Shown piece by piece: positions 1 to 7,189 of a DNA stretch of 10,112 bases. Made by a program: the position numbers and the translations under genes. The notes under the pieces were generated by a model that was not told the origin of the DNA, searched no databases, and saw nothing but the letters and a program-made list of their open reading frames with translations. Numbering within the stretch: the stretch's first letter is position 1; each line of letters starts with the position of its first letter. The DNA comes from Thiobacillus sp. (GTDB taxonomy: Bacteria > Pseudomonadota > Gammaproteobacteria > Burkholderiales > Thiobacillaceae): positions 1-10,112 of the forward strand of contig JANJUT010000046.1 of the NCBI GenBank assembly GCA_024710445.1, given 5' to 3'.

Positions 1-592
1 CGGTGACCGGGTTGTTCCAGTAGGGAATACCAGGTACGCCACGGTAGTGTTCCACCAGCACCGCTTCAGCGCCTTCTTCGAGTACGATGAGATTGCGGAC
101 ATGCAGCATGGCATCGGCTTCGCCGGCAGTGTGCACCGCGAAAAGCAGTGGCATCGTGTACCGGGCAGGCACATGCAGCCACAGTCCGTCCTGCCACAAC
201 GCACTGTTGATCTGGGTCAGCGCCGTGCCGACGGAAAACCTGTCGGCTGACTGGCCGAGAAACTGCGCCACCGGCGCGCTATCGGCCTGGTGGGCCAGGC
301 TGTATGCATGGCCGGCTTGCGATGTGGTGTCGGTCAGGCGGCCGTTGCCGAATTGAACGACCAATCCCGGGTAATCCTCATCCCCCAGCGTTGCTGCCGC
401 TTTCTCCGGGGCATGCCACGCGGTCCGTTCCAGATAGTCGAGCGAGGTGTATTTCCAGTCTTCCTCGCGCGTGCTCGGCAGCCCATTCTTGATAAATTGC
501 TGCAGCGCCCTGCGCCGAGCCGACATCTGTGCAGGCGCACCAGGGATCTGTTCGAGCGCCTGCCGGTAATGCATCATTGTGGCGGGGCTCAT
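1..592 (-). CDS. sufD: SufD, Fe-S cluster assembly scaffold subunit (3' end outside window)
   Basis: This is the N-terminal 197 codons of SufD, the partner of SufB in the cytoplasmic SufBC2D scaffold on which Fe-S clusters are built; SufD is needed for iron entry. The frame is open from the ATG at 592 to the window edge. The translation has the REEDWKYTSL stretch at residues 41-50, typical of the SufD N-terminal region, followed by a beta-rich segment ending in VEHYRGVPG. The start is well supported: GAGGAGG lies 7 nt upstream (600-606), and the ATG overlaps the sufC stop as ATGA. Family members are usually a little over 400 aa, so about half is missing. Its position after sufC is the usual sufBCD order, and sufS would be expected further downstream, outside the window. 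The identification is strong from context plus motif. Confidence 0.93.
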   Translation of the reverse strand, partial: MSPATMMHYRQALEQIPGAPAQMSARRRALQQFIKNGLPSTREEDWKYTSLDYLERTAWHAPEKAAATLGDEDYPGLVVQFGNGRLTDTTSQAGHAYSLAHQADSAPVAQFLGQSADRFSVGTALTQINSALWQDGLWLHVPARYTMPLLFAVHTAGEADAMLHVRNLIVLEEGAEAVLVEHYRGVPGIPYWNNPVT

Positions 593-1353
593 GGCCGTGC
601 CTCCTCGTGCGTATCCGGGGTCAGCCAGCCATAGCCCTTGTCTTCCAGTTCCAGCGCCAGGCTGGCGTCGCCGGAACGCACGATGCGCCCGTTCGCCAGC
701 ACGTGTACCCGGTCGGGGACGATGTAGTTCAGCAGACGTTGGTAATGCGTAACCAGAATGACGGCACGTTCAGGGTCTTTTAGCGCATTCACCCCGCTTG
801 CCACGGTTTTCAGCGCGTCGATGTCCAGCCCGGAGTCGGTTTCATCGAGTATGGCGAGACGCGGTTCCAGCACGGCCATCTGCAGGATTTCGTTGCGCTT
901 CTTCTCGCCGCCGGAGAATCCCTCGTTGACCGCACGATAGAGAAAGCTTTCGTCCATATCGAGCAGCGCCAGCTTGCTCTTGACGGTGTCGAGAAAATCC
1001 ATCGCATCGAGTTCGGACTCGCCGCGTTGGCGCCGCACGCTGTTGAGCGCGCTGCGCAGCAGTTGCACATTGGCCACGCCGGGAATCTCAAGCGGGTACT
1101 GAAAGGCGAGGAATATCCCGGCACAGGCGCGTTGTTCCGGCGCCAGCGCCAGCAGATCCTGCTCCAGATAGCGCACGCTGCCCGCGGTCACCGCATAGCC
1201 CTCACGCCCGGCCAGTACCTGGGCGAGGGTGCTTTTGCCCGAGCCGTTGGGTCCCATGATGGCGTGCACCTCGCCCGACTTCACGTCGAGATCGATGCCG
1301 GCAAGGATGGGCCTGTCGCCGATGGATACGTGCAGATTGCGAATTTCCAGCAT
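589..1353 (-). CDS. sufC: SufC, ABC-type ATPase of the Suf Fe-S assembly complex
   Basis: SufC is the cytoplasmic ATPase that binds SufB and SufD and drives conformational change during Fe-S cluster assembly. The 254-aa product shows all ABC ATPase motifs: Walker A GPNGSGKS (34-41), Q-loop Gln85, signature FSGGEKKR (146-153), Walker B LAILDETDSGLD (166-177) and H-loop His203. The Asp-Glu-Thr-Asp-Ser-Gly-Leu-Asp run after Walker B is characteristic of SufC and separates it from transporter ATPases. There is no membrane segment. An upstream in-frame ATG at 1377 would add eight residues, but AAGGAG lies 6 nt before the ATG at 1353, so the shorter form is preferred. It lies 54 bp after sufB and overlaps sufD by ATGA. 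Length is normal for the family and no key residue is missing. Confidence 0.97.
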   Translation of the reverse strand: MLEIRNLHVSIGDRPILAGIDLDVKSGEVHAIMGPNGSGKSTLAQVLAGREGYAVTAGSVRYLEQDLLALAPEQRACAGIFLAFQYPLEIPGVANVQLLRSALNSVRRQRGESELDAMDFLDTVKSKLALLDMDESFLYRAVNEGFSGGEKKRNEILQMAVLEPRLAILDETDSGLDIDALKTVASGVNALKDPERAVILVTHYQRLLNYIVPDRVHVLANGRIVRSGDASLALELEDKGYGWLTPDTHEEARP

Positions 1354-1359
1354 GATGTT

Positions 1360-1365
1360 CTCCTT
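1360..1365 (-). promoter_or_regulatory. Ribosome binding site of sufC
   Basis: The minus strand reads AAGGAG followed by six bases and the ATG at 1353. This decides between that start and an in-frame ATG at 1377, for which I see no comparable purine-rich site at the right distance. Confidence 0.8.
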
Positions 1366-1378
1366 GTTGCTTGCCACC

Positions 1379-1399
1379 CGTCATCAGTCATTCATGACG
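1379..1399 (-). repeat. Small inverted repeat between sufB and sufC
   Basis: CGTCAT (1379-1384) and ATGACG (1394-1399) form a perfect 6-bp stem with a 9-nt loop in the 54-bp sufB-sufC gap. No T-run follows on the minus strand, so it does not look like a terminator. It could tune mRNA stability or sufC translation, or be chance. Confidence 0.3.
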
Positions 1400-1407
1400 A
1401 TGCCTGG

Positions 1408-2877
1408 TTAACCGATGGCACCTTCGAGGCTCACGGCGAGCAGCTTCTGCGCTTCCACCGCGAATTCCATTGGCAGTTCCTTGAACACTTCCCTGCAGAA
1501 GCCGTTGACGATCAGGTTCACCGCGTCTTCCTCGCTCAGGCCGCGGCTGCGCAGGTAGAACAGTTGGTCGTCGCCAATCTTGCTGGTGGTGGCTTCGTGC
1601 TCCACGGTGGCGCTGGGATTCTTCACCTCGATATACGGGAAGGTATGGGCGGCGCAGTGATCGCTCATCAGCAGCGAGTCGCATTGCGTGTAATTGCGTG
1701 CATTCGCGGCGGAGGGCAGCACCTTCACCAGTCCGCGATAGGCATTGCTGCCAAATCCGGCGGAAATGCCCTTGGATACGATGGTGCTGCGGGTATTCCG
1801 GCCGATGTGGATCATCTTGGTGCCAGTGTCGGCCTGCTGGCGATGGTTGGTCAGCGCCACCGAATAAAACTCGCCGGCACTGTCGTCGCCGCGCAGGATG
1901 CAGCTCGGATATTTCCAGGTGATGGCCGACCCGGTTTCCACCTGGGTCCATGAAATATGCGCGCGGTCACCGCGACAGTCGCCGCGCTTGGTGACGAAGT
2001 TGTAGATGCCGCCGCGCCCTTCGGCGTCTCCGGGATACCAGTTCTGCACCGTGGAGTACTTGATGCGGGCATCCTTGAGCGCCACCAGCTCGACCACCGC
2101 CGCGTGCAGCTGGTTCTCGTCGCGCATCGGCGCGGTGCAGCCTTCCAGATAGCTCACCGTCGCGCCTTCGTCGGCGATGATGAGTGTGCGCTCGAACTGG
2201 CCGCTGTTGCGGGCGTTGATACGGAAATAGGTGCTCAACTCCATCGGACAGCGCATGCCCTTCGGCACGTAGACGAAGGAGCCGTCAGTAAACACCGCCG
2301 AGTTGAGCGTGGCGAAATAATTGTCGGTATAGGGCACCACCGAGCCGAGGTACTGGCGCACCAAGTCGGGGTGCTCGCGCAGCGCTTCGGAGAAGGAACA
2401 GAAAATGATGCCGAGACTTTCGAGCTTGTCCTTGAACGTGGTGGCGACCGACACCGAGTCGAACACCGCGTCCACGGCCACTCCGGCCAACGCCTCGCGC
2501 TCCTGCAGGGGGATGCCGAGCTTTTCATAGGTACGCAGCAGTTCCGGGTCGACTTCGGACAGGTCCTTTGGCTGCGCACCGGATTTTGGCGCCGCGTAGT
2601 AATGGATGGCCTGGTAGTCGATCGCCGGATAATGCACCGAAGACCAGGTCGGTGCGGTCAGCGTCAGCCAGTGGCGGTAGGCCTGCAGCCGCCATTCCAG
2701 CATGAAATCAGGCTCGTTCTTCTTTTTCGAGATCAGGCGGATGACCGCCTCGCTCAGGCCTTCTGGCACCACTTCCTGTTCAATATCGGTGACAAAGCCC
2801 CAGCGGTACTCGTCGGCGATGCGACTGCGCAACTCGGCGTTGCGCGCATCAGGATGGCTGACTTCGGGTTGGCTCAT
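1408..2877 (-). CDS. sufB: SufB, Fe-S cluster assembly scaffold subunit
   Basis: SufB is the sulfur-accepting scaffold of the cytoplasmic SufBC2D complex; it receives persulfide sulfur and assembles a cluster at the SufB-SufD interface. The 489-aa product is of normal length. It contains [21 protein letters not shown] (from residue 242), whose Cys247 corresponds by motif to the persulfide-accepting Cys254 of E. coli SufB. It also has QCDSLLMSD with Cys399 (Cys405 in E. coli) and [10 protein letters not shown] with His427 and Glu428 at the cluster-forming site. The long beta-helix core and C-terminal [16 protein letters not shown] are also typical. The ATG at 2877 has AGGAG 8 nt upstream (2886-2890) and overlaps the regulator's stop as ATGA, so translation is probably coupled. 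A longer reading frame upstream is the regulator's coding region in another frame. Confidence 0.97.
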   Translation of the reverse strand: MSQPEVSHPDARNAELRSRIADEYRWGFVTDIEQEVVPEGLSEAVIRLISKKKNEPDFMLEWRLQAYRHWLTLTAPTWSSVHYPAIDYQAIHYYAAPKSGAQPKDLSEVDPELLRTYEKLGIPLQEREALAGVAVDAVFDSVSVATTFKDKLESLGIIFCSFSEALREHPDLVRQYLGSVVPYTDNYFATLNSAVFTDGSFVYVPKGMRCPMELSTYFRINARNSGQFERTLIIADEGATVSYLEGCTAPMRDENQLHAAVVELVALKDARIKYSTVQNWYPGDAEGRGGIYNFVTKRGDCRGDRAHISWTQVETGSAITWKYPSCILRGDDSAGEFYSVALTNHRQQADTGTKMIHIGRNTRSTIVSKGISAGFGSNAYRGLVKVLPSAANARNYTQCDSLLMSDHCAAHTFPYIEVKNPSATVEHEATTSKIGDDQLFYLRSRGLSEEDAVNLIVNGFCREVFKELPMEFAVEAQKLLAVSLEGAIG

Positions 2878-3320
2878 GGCTTTTTCTCCTGCAAGGCTTG
2901 TACGTGAACAGACTGCAATGGCGGCATGGCCATATCGGCCAAACTGACGGCCTCCAGCGCTACCCGCACCGCACGGCTGATGAGTTTCCAGTTGGAGCCG
3001 GCCGCGCAACCGCCTTCCAGCGAGCAGTTGCCCGCGCCGCGCGCGCACTCCGTCAGCGCCACCGGGCCTTCGATCGCGCTCACCACTTCGGCCACCGAAA
3101 TGGCACGCGGCGCATGGGCAAGGCTGTAACCGCCCCCCACACCGCGAACGCTCGTCAGCAGGTGCGCCTGCAACAGGCGCTTCAGCAACTTGGCCACGGT
3201 TGGTAGCGGGATGCGCAGTTCGTCGGCCAGTTGCGCCGCGCTGAAACTGCGTGCTGGATCACGTGCAAGTCGCACCATCAACAGCGTGGCGTAATCGGTC
3301 AGTTTGGCTATCCGCAACAT
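2874..3320 (-). CDS. Rrf2/IscR-family Fe-S sensing regulator of the suf operon
   Basis: This 148-aa protein is an Rrf2-family transcription factor, likely a homodimeric DNA-binding Fe-S sensor controlling the sufBCD genes it precedes. The N-terminal winged helix (about 1-70) has the family signature: [13 protein letters not shown] at the start, [25 protein letters not shown] as the recognition helix region, and GVGGGYSLA as the wing. Cys92, Cys99 and Cys105 lie in [16 protein letters not shown], matching the three cluster-ligand cysteines of IscR, although IscR spacing is slightly different (92, 98, 104). The sequence resembles the proteobacterial 'SUF system Fe-S cluster assembly regulator' branch more than classical IscR, because it heads suf and not isc. 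AGGAG sits 5 nt before the ATG (3326-3330). It overlaps sufB by ATGA. Whether it represses or activates cannot be told from the sequence. Confidence 0.92.
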   Translation of the reverse strand: MLRIAKLTDYATLLMVRLARDPARSFSAAQLADELRIPLPTVAKLLKRLLQAHLLTSVRGVGGGYSLAHAPRAISVAEVVSAIEGPVALTECARGAGNCSLEGGCAAGSNWKLISRAVRVALEAVSLADMAMPPLQSVHVQALQEKKP

Positions 3321-3330
3321 GGGAACTCCT

Positions 3331-3361
3331 GAAATGTATAAATAGGACTATATAGGTACTG
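3331..3361 (-). promoter_or_regulatory. AT-rich probable promoter/operator of the regulator-sufBCD operon
   Basis: Just upstream of the regulator's ribosome binding site is an AT-rich block that stands out from the GC-rich surroundings. It holds ATAGG twice, at 3342-3346 and 3352-3356, exactly 10 bp apart, and a perfect 8-bp palindrome CTATATAG at 3348-3355. TATATA and TATTTA on the minus strand are possible -10 elements. I see no convincing -35 element at standard spacing, which would suit an activator-dependent or operator-occluded promoter. Autoregulation by the Rrf2 protein is inferred, not seen. Confidence 0.5.
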
Positions 3362-3548
3362 TTTAGTTCAGATTGGATGCGAAGCAAGCATGCAAACAGA
3401 CCCGGGAAAGCGTTGAGCAGAGAAGCAGGGCTTACATCGCTTGCCTGGTGAACAACATTCAACCCTGAACAGCCGGCCGGAAAATGGGGCCTGGTGTCCT
3501 GAAGCGACTTTCTGCTGAAATGAACCGACGGATGAGAGAGATCGGCAG
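3362..3548. other. Non-coding gap between the rhodanese/MBL gene and the suf promoter
   Basis: This 187-bp stretch carries no credible gene. Together with the AT-rich block it separates the apr-side genes from suf. I looked for a terminator after the rhodanese/MBL stop and found only a short GC palindrome (CCGGCCGG near 3473-3480) without a usable T-run in the right direction. Read-through from the apr side into suf therefore cannot be excluded. Confidence 0.5.
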
Positions 3549-4775
3549 TTAGGCCGCCTTGCGTCGTTCACCGCTTGAGCGCGAAAGGGCACAACGGTTC
3601 TTGCCCAGTTCAAGTTCGCTGGCACGCGATTCGTCCACCTGGAGCAGGCCGGCATTGACGCGTCTGATCTCGTCGTAGCTTGGTGGGTGTTGCGGCAGGC
3701 TGCGCAGAATGTAGGCGGTGAACGCCACCTCGCCTGCGGCCGCCTTGCGCAGACCCTGGTTCTGTTCACGCAGGACGCCAAGGCTGGCACGGTAGCAGCC
3801 CTGCTGGTCAGCTTCATGCATGGTGCTGAAGTGAGCAGGCAGAACCACGGTTGCATCGGGCAGCGCCAGCAGGCGCTGCAGGGAGTGGAATAACAACGGC
3901 GCCCAGGCTTCGGCTCTTCCGCCCAGATCGGGGCGGCCGACGGAATCGATGAACAGCGTGTCGCCGCTCAGGAGATAGCGGTTGTCGACCAGCAGATTGA
4001 CCATGCCCAGCGTATGACCGGGAACATGCAGCGGACGCACGCTGACTTCGCCCAGCGCGAAGCTCACCTCGTCTTCCAGATAGCGGTAGGGGAAGGTCGT
4101 AGGAAGCAGGTCTTCGGGGTGGACGGCGTCATAGGGATGCAGCCGGTAATCCACCTGCAGCTGTCGCGCCAGGGCGACGCCGCCGCTCACATGGTCGGCC
4201 TGCAGGTGGCTGTCGATCACCGCCTTGACGGTCCAGCCATGCTCGGCCAGCACCTGCGTGTAGCGATCGGCATGGCGGGCAGGATCAACCACCAGTGCTT
4301 CCTTGCTGCTTGCCACCACATAGCTCAGGCAGCCCTTGGCCGGGCGGCTGATTTGAATAATCGTGAGGTGCTCGGATTCGATGATCGGCCGCATCTCGTA
4401 GTGGTCGCCCCAGGCCACCATGCCGCCTTCGAGGTTGTAGGCTTCGTAGCCCTGCCGGCGCAGCCCCTCGGCAACGTGCGGCGAGGTATCGCCCTTGGCG
4501 CACACGACCAGCAGCGGCTCGCCCTCGGGCAACTTGCCTTTCAGACGCTGGGGGACGATACGCGCCACCGCCGCGGCGATTTCCTCATTCTCATCCTCCA
4601 GGTCGAGCAGTTCGAAATAGGGGATATTGAGGCTGTGGAGCGGCGCCCGGCCCTCGATTTTCCACTGTGCGAATTCATCCTCGTTGCGCACGTCGAGAAT
4701 GGCGAAACGGTGGGCGCCGCTCAGCTGATGATGCAGATCTGTCGGAGTCCAAACAGGCACATGGCTGTCAGTCAT
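3549..4775 (-). CDS. Rhodanese/metallo-beta-lactamase fusion, probable persulfide-handling enzyme
   Basis: This 408-aa cytoplasmic protein (no signal peptide or membrane helix) joins two sulfur-related domains. Residues about 8-128 form a rhodanese domain with LDVRNEDEFAQW, active-site Cys92 in VVCAKGDTS and the closing GGMVAW. Residues about 130-320 form an MBL fold resembling ETHE1-type persulfide dioxygenases: SHLQADHVSGG (His190, Asp194, His195), PGHT (His254), SGDTLF (Asp272) and LPAH (His315). The first motif is usually HxHxDH, but the second His is Gln192 here. The three residues matching the ETHE1 iron ligands (His190, His254, Asp272) are kept. Residues 320-408 are a helical tail. It likely transfers and/or oxidises persulfide sulfur, or cleaves another thioester-like substrate; activity is not proven. 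It lies 100 bp after aprA, and GAGGG lies 9 nt before the ATG. Its place beside apr suggests a role feeding sulfur oxidation. Confidence 0.85.
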   Translation of the reverse strand: MTDSHVPVWTPTDLHHQLSGAHRFAILDVRNEDEFAQWKIEGRAPLHSLNIPYFELLDLEDENEEIAAAVARIVPQRLKGKLPEGEPLLVVCAKGDTSPHVAEGLRRQGYEAYNLEGGMVAWGDHYEMRPIIESEHLTIIQISRPAKGCLSYVVASSKEALVVDPARHADRYTQVLAEHGWTVKAVIDSHLQADHVSGGVALARQLQVDYRLHPYDAVHPEDLLPTTFPYRYLEDEVSFALGEVSVRPLHVPGHTLGMVNLLVDNRYLLSGDTLFIDSVGRPDLGGRAEAWAPLLFHSLQRLLALPDATVVLPAHFSTMHEADQQGCYRASLGVLREQNQGLRKAAAGEVAFTAYILRSLPQHPPSYDEIRRVNAGLLQVDESRASELELGKNRCALSRSSGERRKAA

Positions 4776-4875
4776 GTCGTCGATCCCTCAAGTTGGAGGC
4801 TACGCTCCTGTAGACCCGAATTACAGAAAATGATTTCCTCGCCGGGGCCTGCCGTGAATGGCCTCGCCGGTGGTG
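4776..4875. other. aprA to rhodanese/MBL gap with a 9-bp direct repeat
   Basis: The 100-bp gap contains CCTCGCCGG twice on the plus strand (4837-4845 and 4862-4870), 25 bp apart from start to start. No strong hairpin plus T-run is present, so aprA and the fusion gene may be co-transcribed. TGTAAT on the minus strand could be a -10 element of a secondary promoter, but this is weak. Confidence 0.3.
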
Positions 4876-6723
4876 TCACCCCGGCACGATGTGATGAACG
4901 GGCAGCTTCGACATCTGCCATGCGCCTGTCTTCGCGTCGTATTGGGATGACGTGAAAACATGCCATGCGGCATCGTCCAGCTGCGGATGGTCGGCACGAT
5001 AATAGTAGCCGGGCCAGCGCGTTTCCTGCCGGAACAGTGTATGCCGGATCACGGCCTCGGCCGTCAGGACCCGGTGGTGCAGTTCCCATGCCCGCTGCAG
5101 CTGATGGAGGTTCTCGGCACCGATATGGCCGAGGTCCTCCTTCAGCATGGCGAGCAGTTCCAGACCCCGGTTGAGCATGGGTTCACTGGTCACATAAAAG
5201 GTGCTGACACCGCCGGCATACTCATCCATGAGTTTTCCCAGCCGCTGCAGTCCCTGAAGCGGACTGATGTAGCTGGGCGCCACCGTTCCGGCGACGATCT
5301 CGTTCCGGCCTACCCGGTAATTTTCGAGTGGACGGAAGATCTCTTCCTCGAGCACCCTGATCTGCGTTTCGTCCACCTGCGGCGCATCGCCTTGCTGTTC
5401 CATGACGTACCTGACCGCCGACTTTCCGGCCAGTTTTCCCTCGGTAAAGGAGCCGGACGAAAACTTGTGTGCGGAGCCGCCCACCGTGTCTCCGGCGCCG
5501 AAGAGTCCTTCAACCGTGGTCATCCGGTTGTAACCCCACTGGTAGTCTGCTGGCGCAACGTCCTCCGGCCCGCTGACCCAGGCACCGGAACAGGTGGCGT
5601 GAGATCCCATGACGTAGGGCTCGGAGGTGATCAGTTCGGACGGCGTGTTCCTGGGGTCGATGTTCTGCGAGGCCCAGACCACCGCCTGGCTGACGGTCAT
5701 GTCGAGGAAATCCTCCCAGCCGGTTTGCTCCTTCTCGCTGGTGTCGAGCGAAGCCTGCGTCTGCATGTAGATGGGGCCCCTGCCGGCCTTGATTTCCTCC
5801 AGCATCGCGTGATTGCGCAGGCAGGTTGGCACCGGCTCGGCGTCCGCATACTTGCCCACGATGGATCGGGTCTGCTCGAGCCAGGCGGCCTCATATTTCT
5901 CGCCATAGGCATTGGTCGCATACGACTTGAGGAGCAGAAACCAGGCCCCGACCGGACCATAGCCATCCTTGAAACGTGCGAGAACGACCTTATTCTCCAT
6001 CTGCGTCATTCTGGCGCCGGTCGGGATCAAAAGACCGTAGGCCGATCCGCTGCTCCAGGGGGCATACCAGGTCCGCCCCATGCCTTCGCCGGCCGCCCTG
6101 GGCCGGTAGATGTGCGAGGCGCCGCCGGAGCTGACGATGACCGCTTTTGCCCGGAAGACGTAAAAAGTCCCGTTCCGCATGTCGAAGCCGACGGCGCCGG
6201 CGACCCGGTTGGGGCGTGCCGTGTCCATCAGCAGATGCGTCACCATGATCCGGTTGTAGACCGTGCTGGCTGCTTTTCGAGCGGCCTCGGCTATGATCGG
6301 CTTGTAGCTCTCGCCGTGAATCATGACCTGCCATTTGCCTTCCCGCATGTAGTGGCCGTTCTTCGGGTCTTTCAGGATCGGCAGCCCCCACTCCTCGAAT
6401 TTGTGGACCGTGGCATCGACATGGCGGGCGATATCGAAGACCAGGTCCTCCCGCACCAGCCCCATCAGGTCGCCGCGCGCGTAACGCACAAAATCGGCGG
6501 GCTGGTTCTCGTTCCACTGCATGCCCATGTAACAGTTGATGGCCGACAGGCCCTGTGCGACGGCGCCGCTGCGCTCGATGTTGGCCTTTTCAACGATGAC
6601 GATTTTCAAATCCCGTCCCCAGTAGCGGGATTCGTAGGTGGCGCCGCAGCCGCTGAAGCCGCCGCCGATGACGAGGATGTCCGCTTCGACGAACCGGGTT
6701 TTTCTGGACGAGAACAGGCTCAT
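4876..6723 (-). CDS. aprA: AprA, adenylylsulfate (APS) reductase alpha subunit, FAD-containing
   Basis: AprA is the catalytic flavoprotein of dissimilatory APS reductase. In a sulfur oxidiser it runs in reverse, combining sulfite with AMP to give APS and passing two electrons through AprB; it is cytoplasmic, at the membrane face. The 615-aa product starts with a Rossmann FAD motif, ILVIGGGFSGCGA (16-28), and contains GMGRTWYAPWSSGSAYG (214-230), MENKVVLARFKDGYGP (242-257, with a probable catalytic Arg250), YVMGSHATCSGAWVSGPED (370-388, with probable catalytic His375), LFGAGDTVGGSAHKFSSGS (407-425) and RWPGYYYR (569-576). Length is close to known AprA proteins. The ATG at 6723 overlaps the aprB stop as ATGA. 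The reading frame is open further upstream, to 7053, but that part is aprB sequence in another frame. Apr usually lies near sat, which is not seen here. Confidence 0.98.
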   Translation of the reverse strand: MSLFSSRKTRFVEADILVIGGGFSGCGATYESRYWGRDLKIVIVEKANIERSGAVAQGLSAINCYMGMQWNENQPADFVRYARGDLMGLVREDLVFDIARHVDATVHKFEEWGLPILKDPKNGHYMREGKWQVMIHGESYKPIIAEAARKAASTVYNRIMVTHLLMDTARPNRVAGAVGFDMRNGTFYVFRAKAVIVSSGGASHIYRPRAAGEGMGRTWYAPWSSGSAYGLLIPTGARMTQMENKVVLARFKDGYGPVGAWFLLLKSYATNAYGEKYEAAWLEQTRSIVGKYADAEPVPTCLRNHAMLEEIKAGRGPIYMQTQASLDTSEKEQTGWEDFLDMTVSQAVVWASQNIDPRNTPSELITSEPYVMGSHATCSGAWVSGPEDVAPADYQWGYNRMTTVEGLFGAGDTVGGSAHKFSSGSFTEGKLAGKSAVRYVMEQQGDAPQVDETQIRVLEEEIFRPLENYRVGRNEIVAGTVAPSYISPLQGLQRLGKLMDEYAGGVSTFYVTSEPMLNRGLELLAMLKEDLGHIGAENLHQLQRAWELHHRVLTAEAVIRHTLFRQETRWPGYYYRADHPQLDDAAWHVFTSSQYDAKTGAWQMSKLPVHHIVPG

Positions 6724-7184
6724 GGCATCGCCCCGGTTTGTTTGTGGAAGGAGGGCAGGCTGGGCAGTGCCCCTACCTTGAGGGCATCGGGTTCGTGTGC
6801 GAGCAGCTGGGAACCCAGACTGTTGGCGGCAGGCGCCTCGTAATCGGACGGCGGCCTGATGGAACCCCATGGCGTCGTCCTGATCGGGAAGGTGAATGCC
6901 TTCTCCCGCCCGTCGCGGAATCGTATCTTCCAGGAGATGATTCCCTTTTCCTCTTCCCTGAGCACCCGGACCTTGTGACCCAGCGGGGCAAAGTCTGCAT
7001 AGCCGCGAACGTCGATCGCATGCTGTGGGCAGGCCTTCACGCACGAGTAGCACTCCCAGCAGAAATTGGGCTCAATGTTGTAGGACCTGCGGTAAACCGG
7101 GTCGATATGCATGATGTCGGAAGGGCAGATGTCCACGCACTCGCCGCAGCCGTCGCATCGCGTCATGTCAGTGTAGGTGGGCAT
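6720..7184 (-). CDS. aprB: AprB, APS reductase beta subunit with two [4Fe-4S] clusters
   Basis: AprB carries electrons between the FAD of AprA and the membrane partner. The 154-aa product has two ferredoxin motifs, each CxxCxxCxxxC: Cys10, 13, 16 and 20 (CDGCGECVDIC) and Cys42, 45, 48 and 52 (CWECYSCVKAC), enough for two [4Fe-4S] clusters. The first motif lacks the extra residues between the second and third cysteines that many sulfate-reducer-type AprB proteins have, which fits the sulfur-oxidiser aprMBA lineage. A beta segment with GYADFAPLGHKVRVLREEEKG (61-81) and an AprA-wrapping tail complete the typical architecture. GAGG lies 8 nt upstream of the ATG and overlaps the end of aprM; the stop overlaps the aprA start. 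The tail from residue 115 is the least conserved part. Confidence 0.97.
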   Translation of the reverse strand: MPTYTDMTRCDGCGECVDICPSDIMHIDPVYRRSYNIEPNFCWECYSCVKACPQHAIDVRGYADFAPLGHKVRVLREEEKGIISWKIRFRDGREKAFTFPIRTTPWGSIRPPSDYEAPAANSLGSQLLAHEPDALKVGALPSLPSFHKQTGAMP

Positions 7185-7189
7185 GTTGA

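Noticed and set aside
1027..1953. Plus-strand open frame of 308 codons opposite sufC/sufB
   Set aside because: It crosses the sufB-sufC boundary antisense to both genes and shows no domain; it is a compositional shadow.
1957..2907. Plus-strand open frame of 316 codons opposite sufB
   Set aside because: It is a shadow of sufB in a GC-rich gene, with low-complexity His/Arg/Gly-rich translation and no family signature.
3465..3490. GC palindrome considered as a terminator after the rhodanese/MBL gene
   Set aside because: The four Ts lie before the palindrome, not after it, in the minus-strand direction, so it lacks intrinsic terminator layout.
3368..3856. Minus-strand open frame of 162 codons overlapping the end of the rhodanese/MBL gene
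   Set aside because: Most of it is the fusion gene read in another frame, and the rest of its translation shows no family resemblance or ribosome binding site.
4837..4870. 9-bp direct repeat CCTCGCCGG considered as a mobile-element or attachment-site footprint
   Set aside because: It is short and GC-rich, and no integrase, transposase or inverted ends are nearby; chance is likely.
4014..4955. Plus-strand open frame of 313 codons opposite the rhodanese/MBL gene
   Set aside because: It is antisense to a gene with clear rhodanese and MBL motifs and spans the gap to aprA; not credible.
4960..6843. Plus-strand open frame of 627 codons opposite aprA/aprB
   Set aside because: It lies antisense to aprA, whose motifs are unmistakable. 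The frame is open because of the third-position G/C bias of aprA, and its translation shows no recognisable domain.
6724..7053. N-terminal extension of aprA to an upstream start
   Set aside because: The extra residues are aprB sequence read in another frame. The ATG at 6723 gives the normal AprA N-terminus and an ATGA overlap with aprB.
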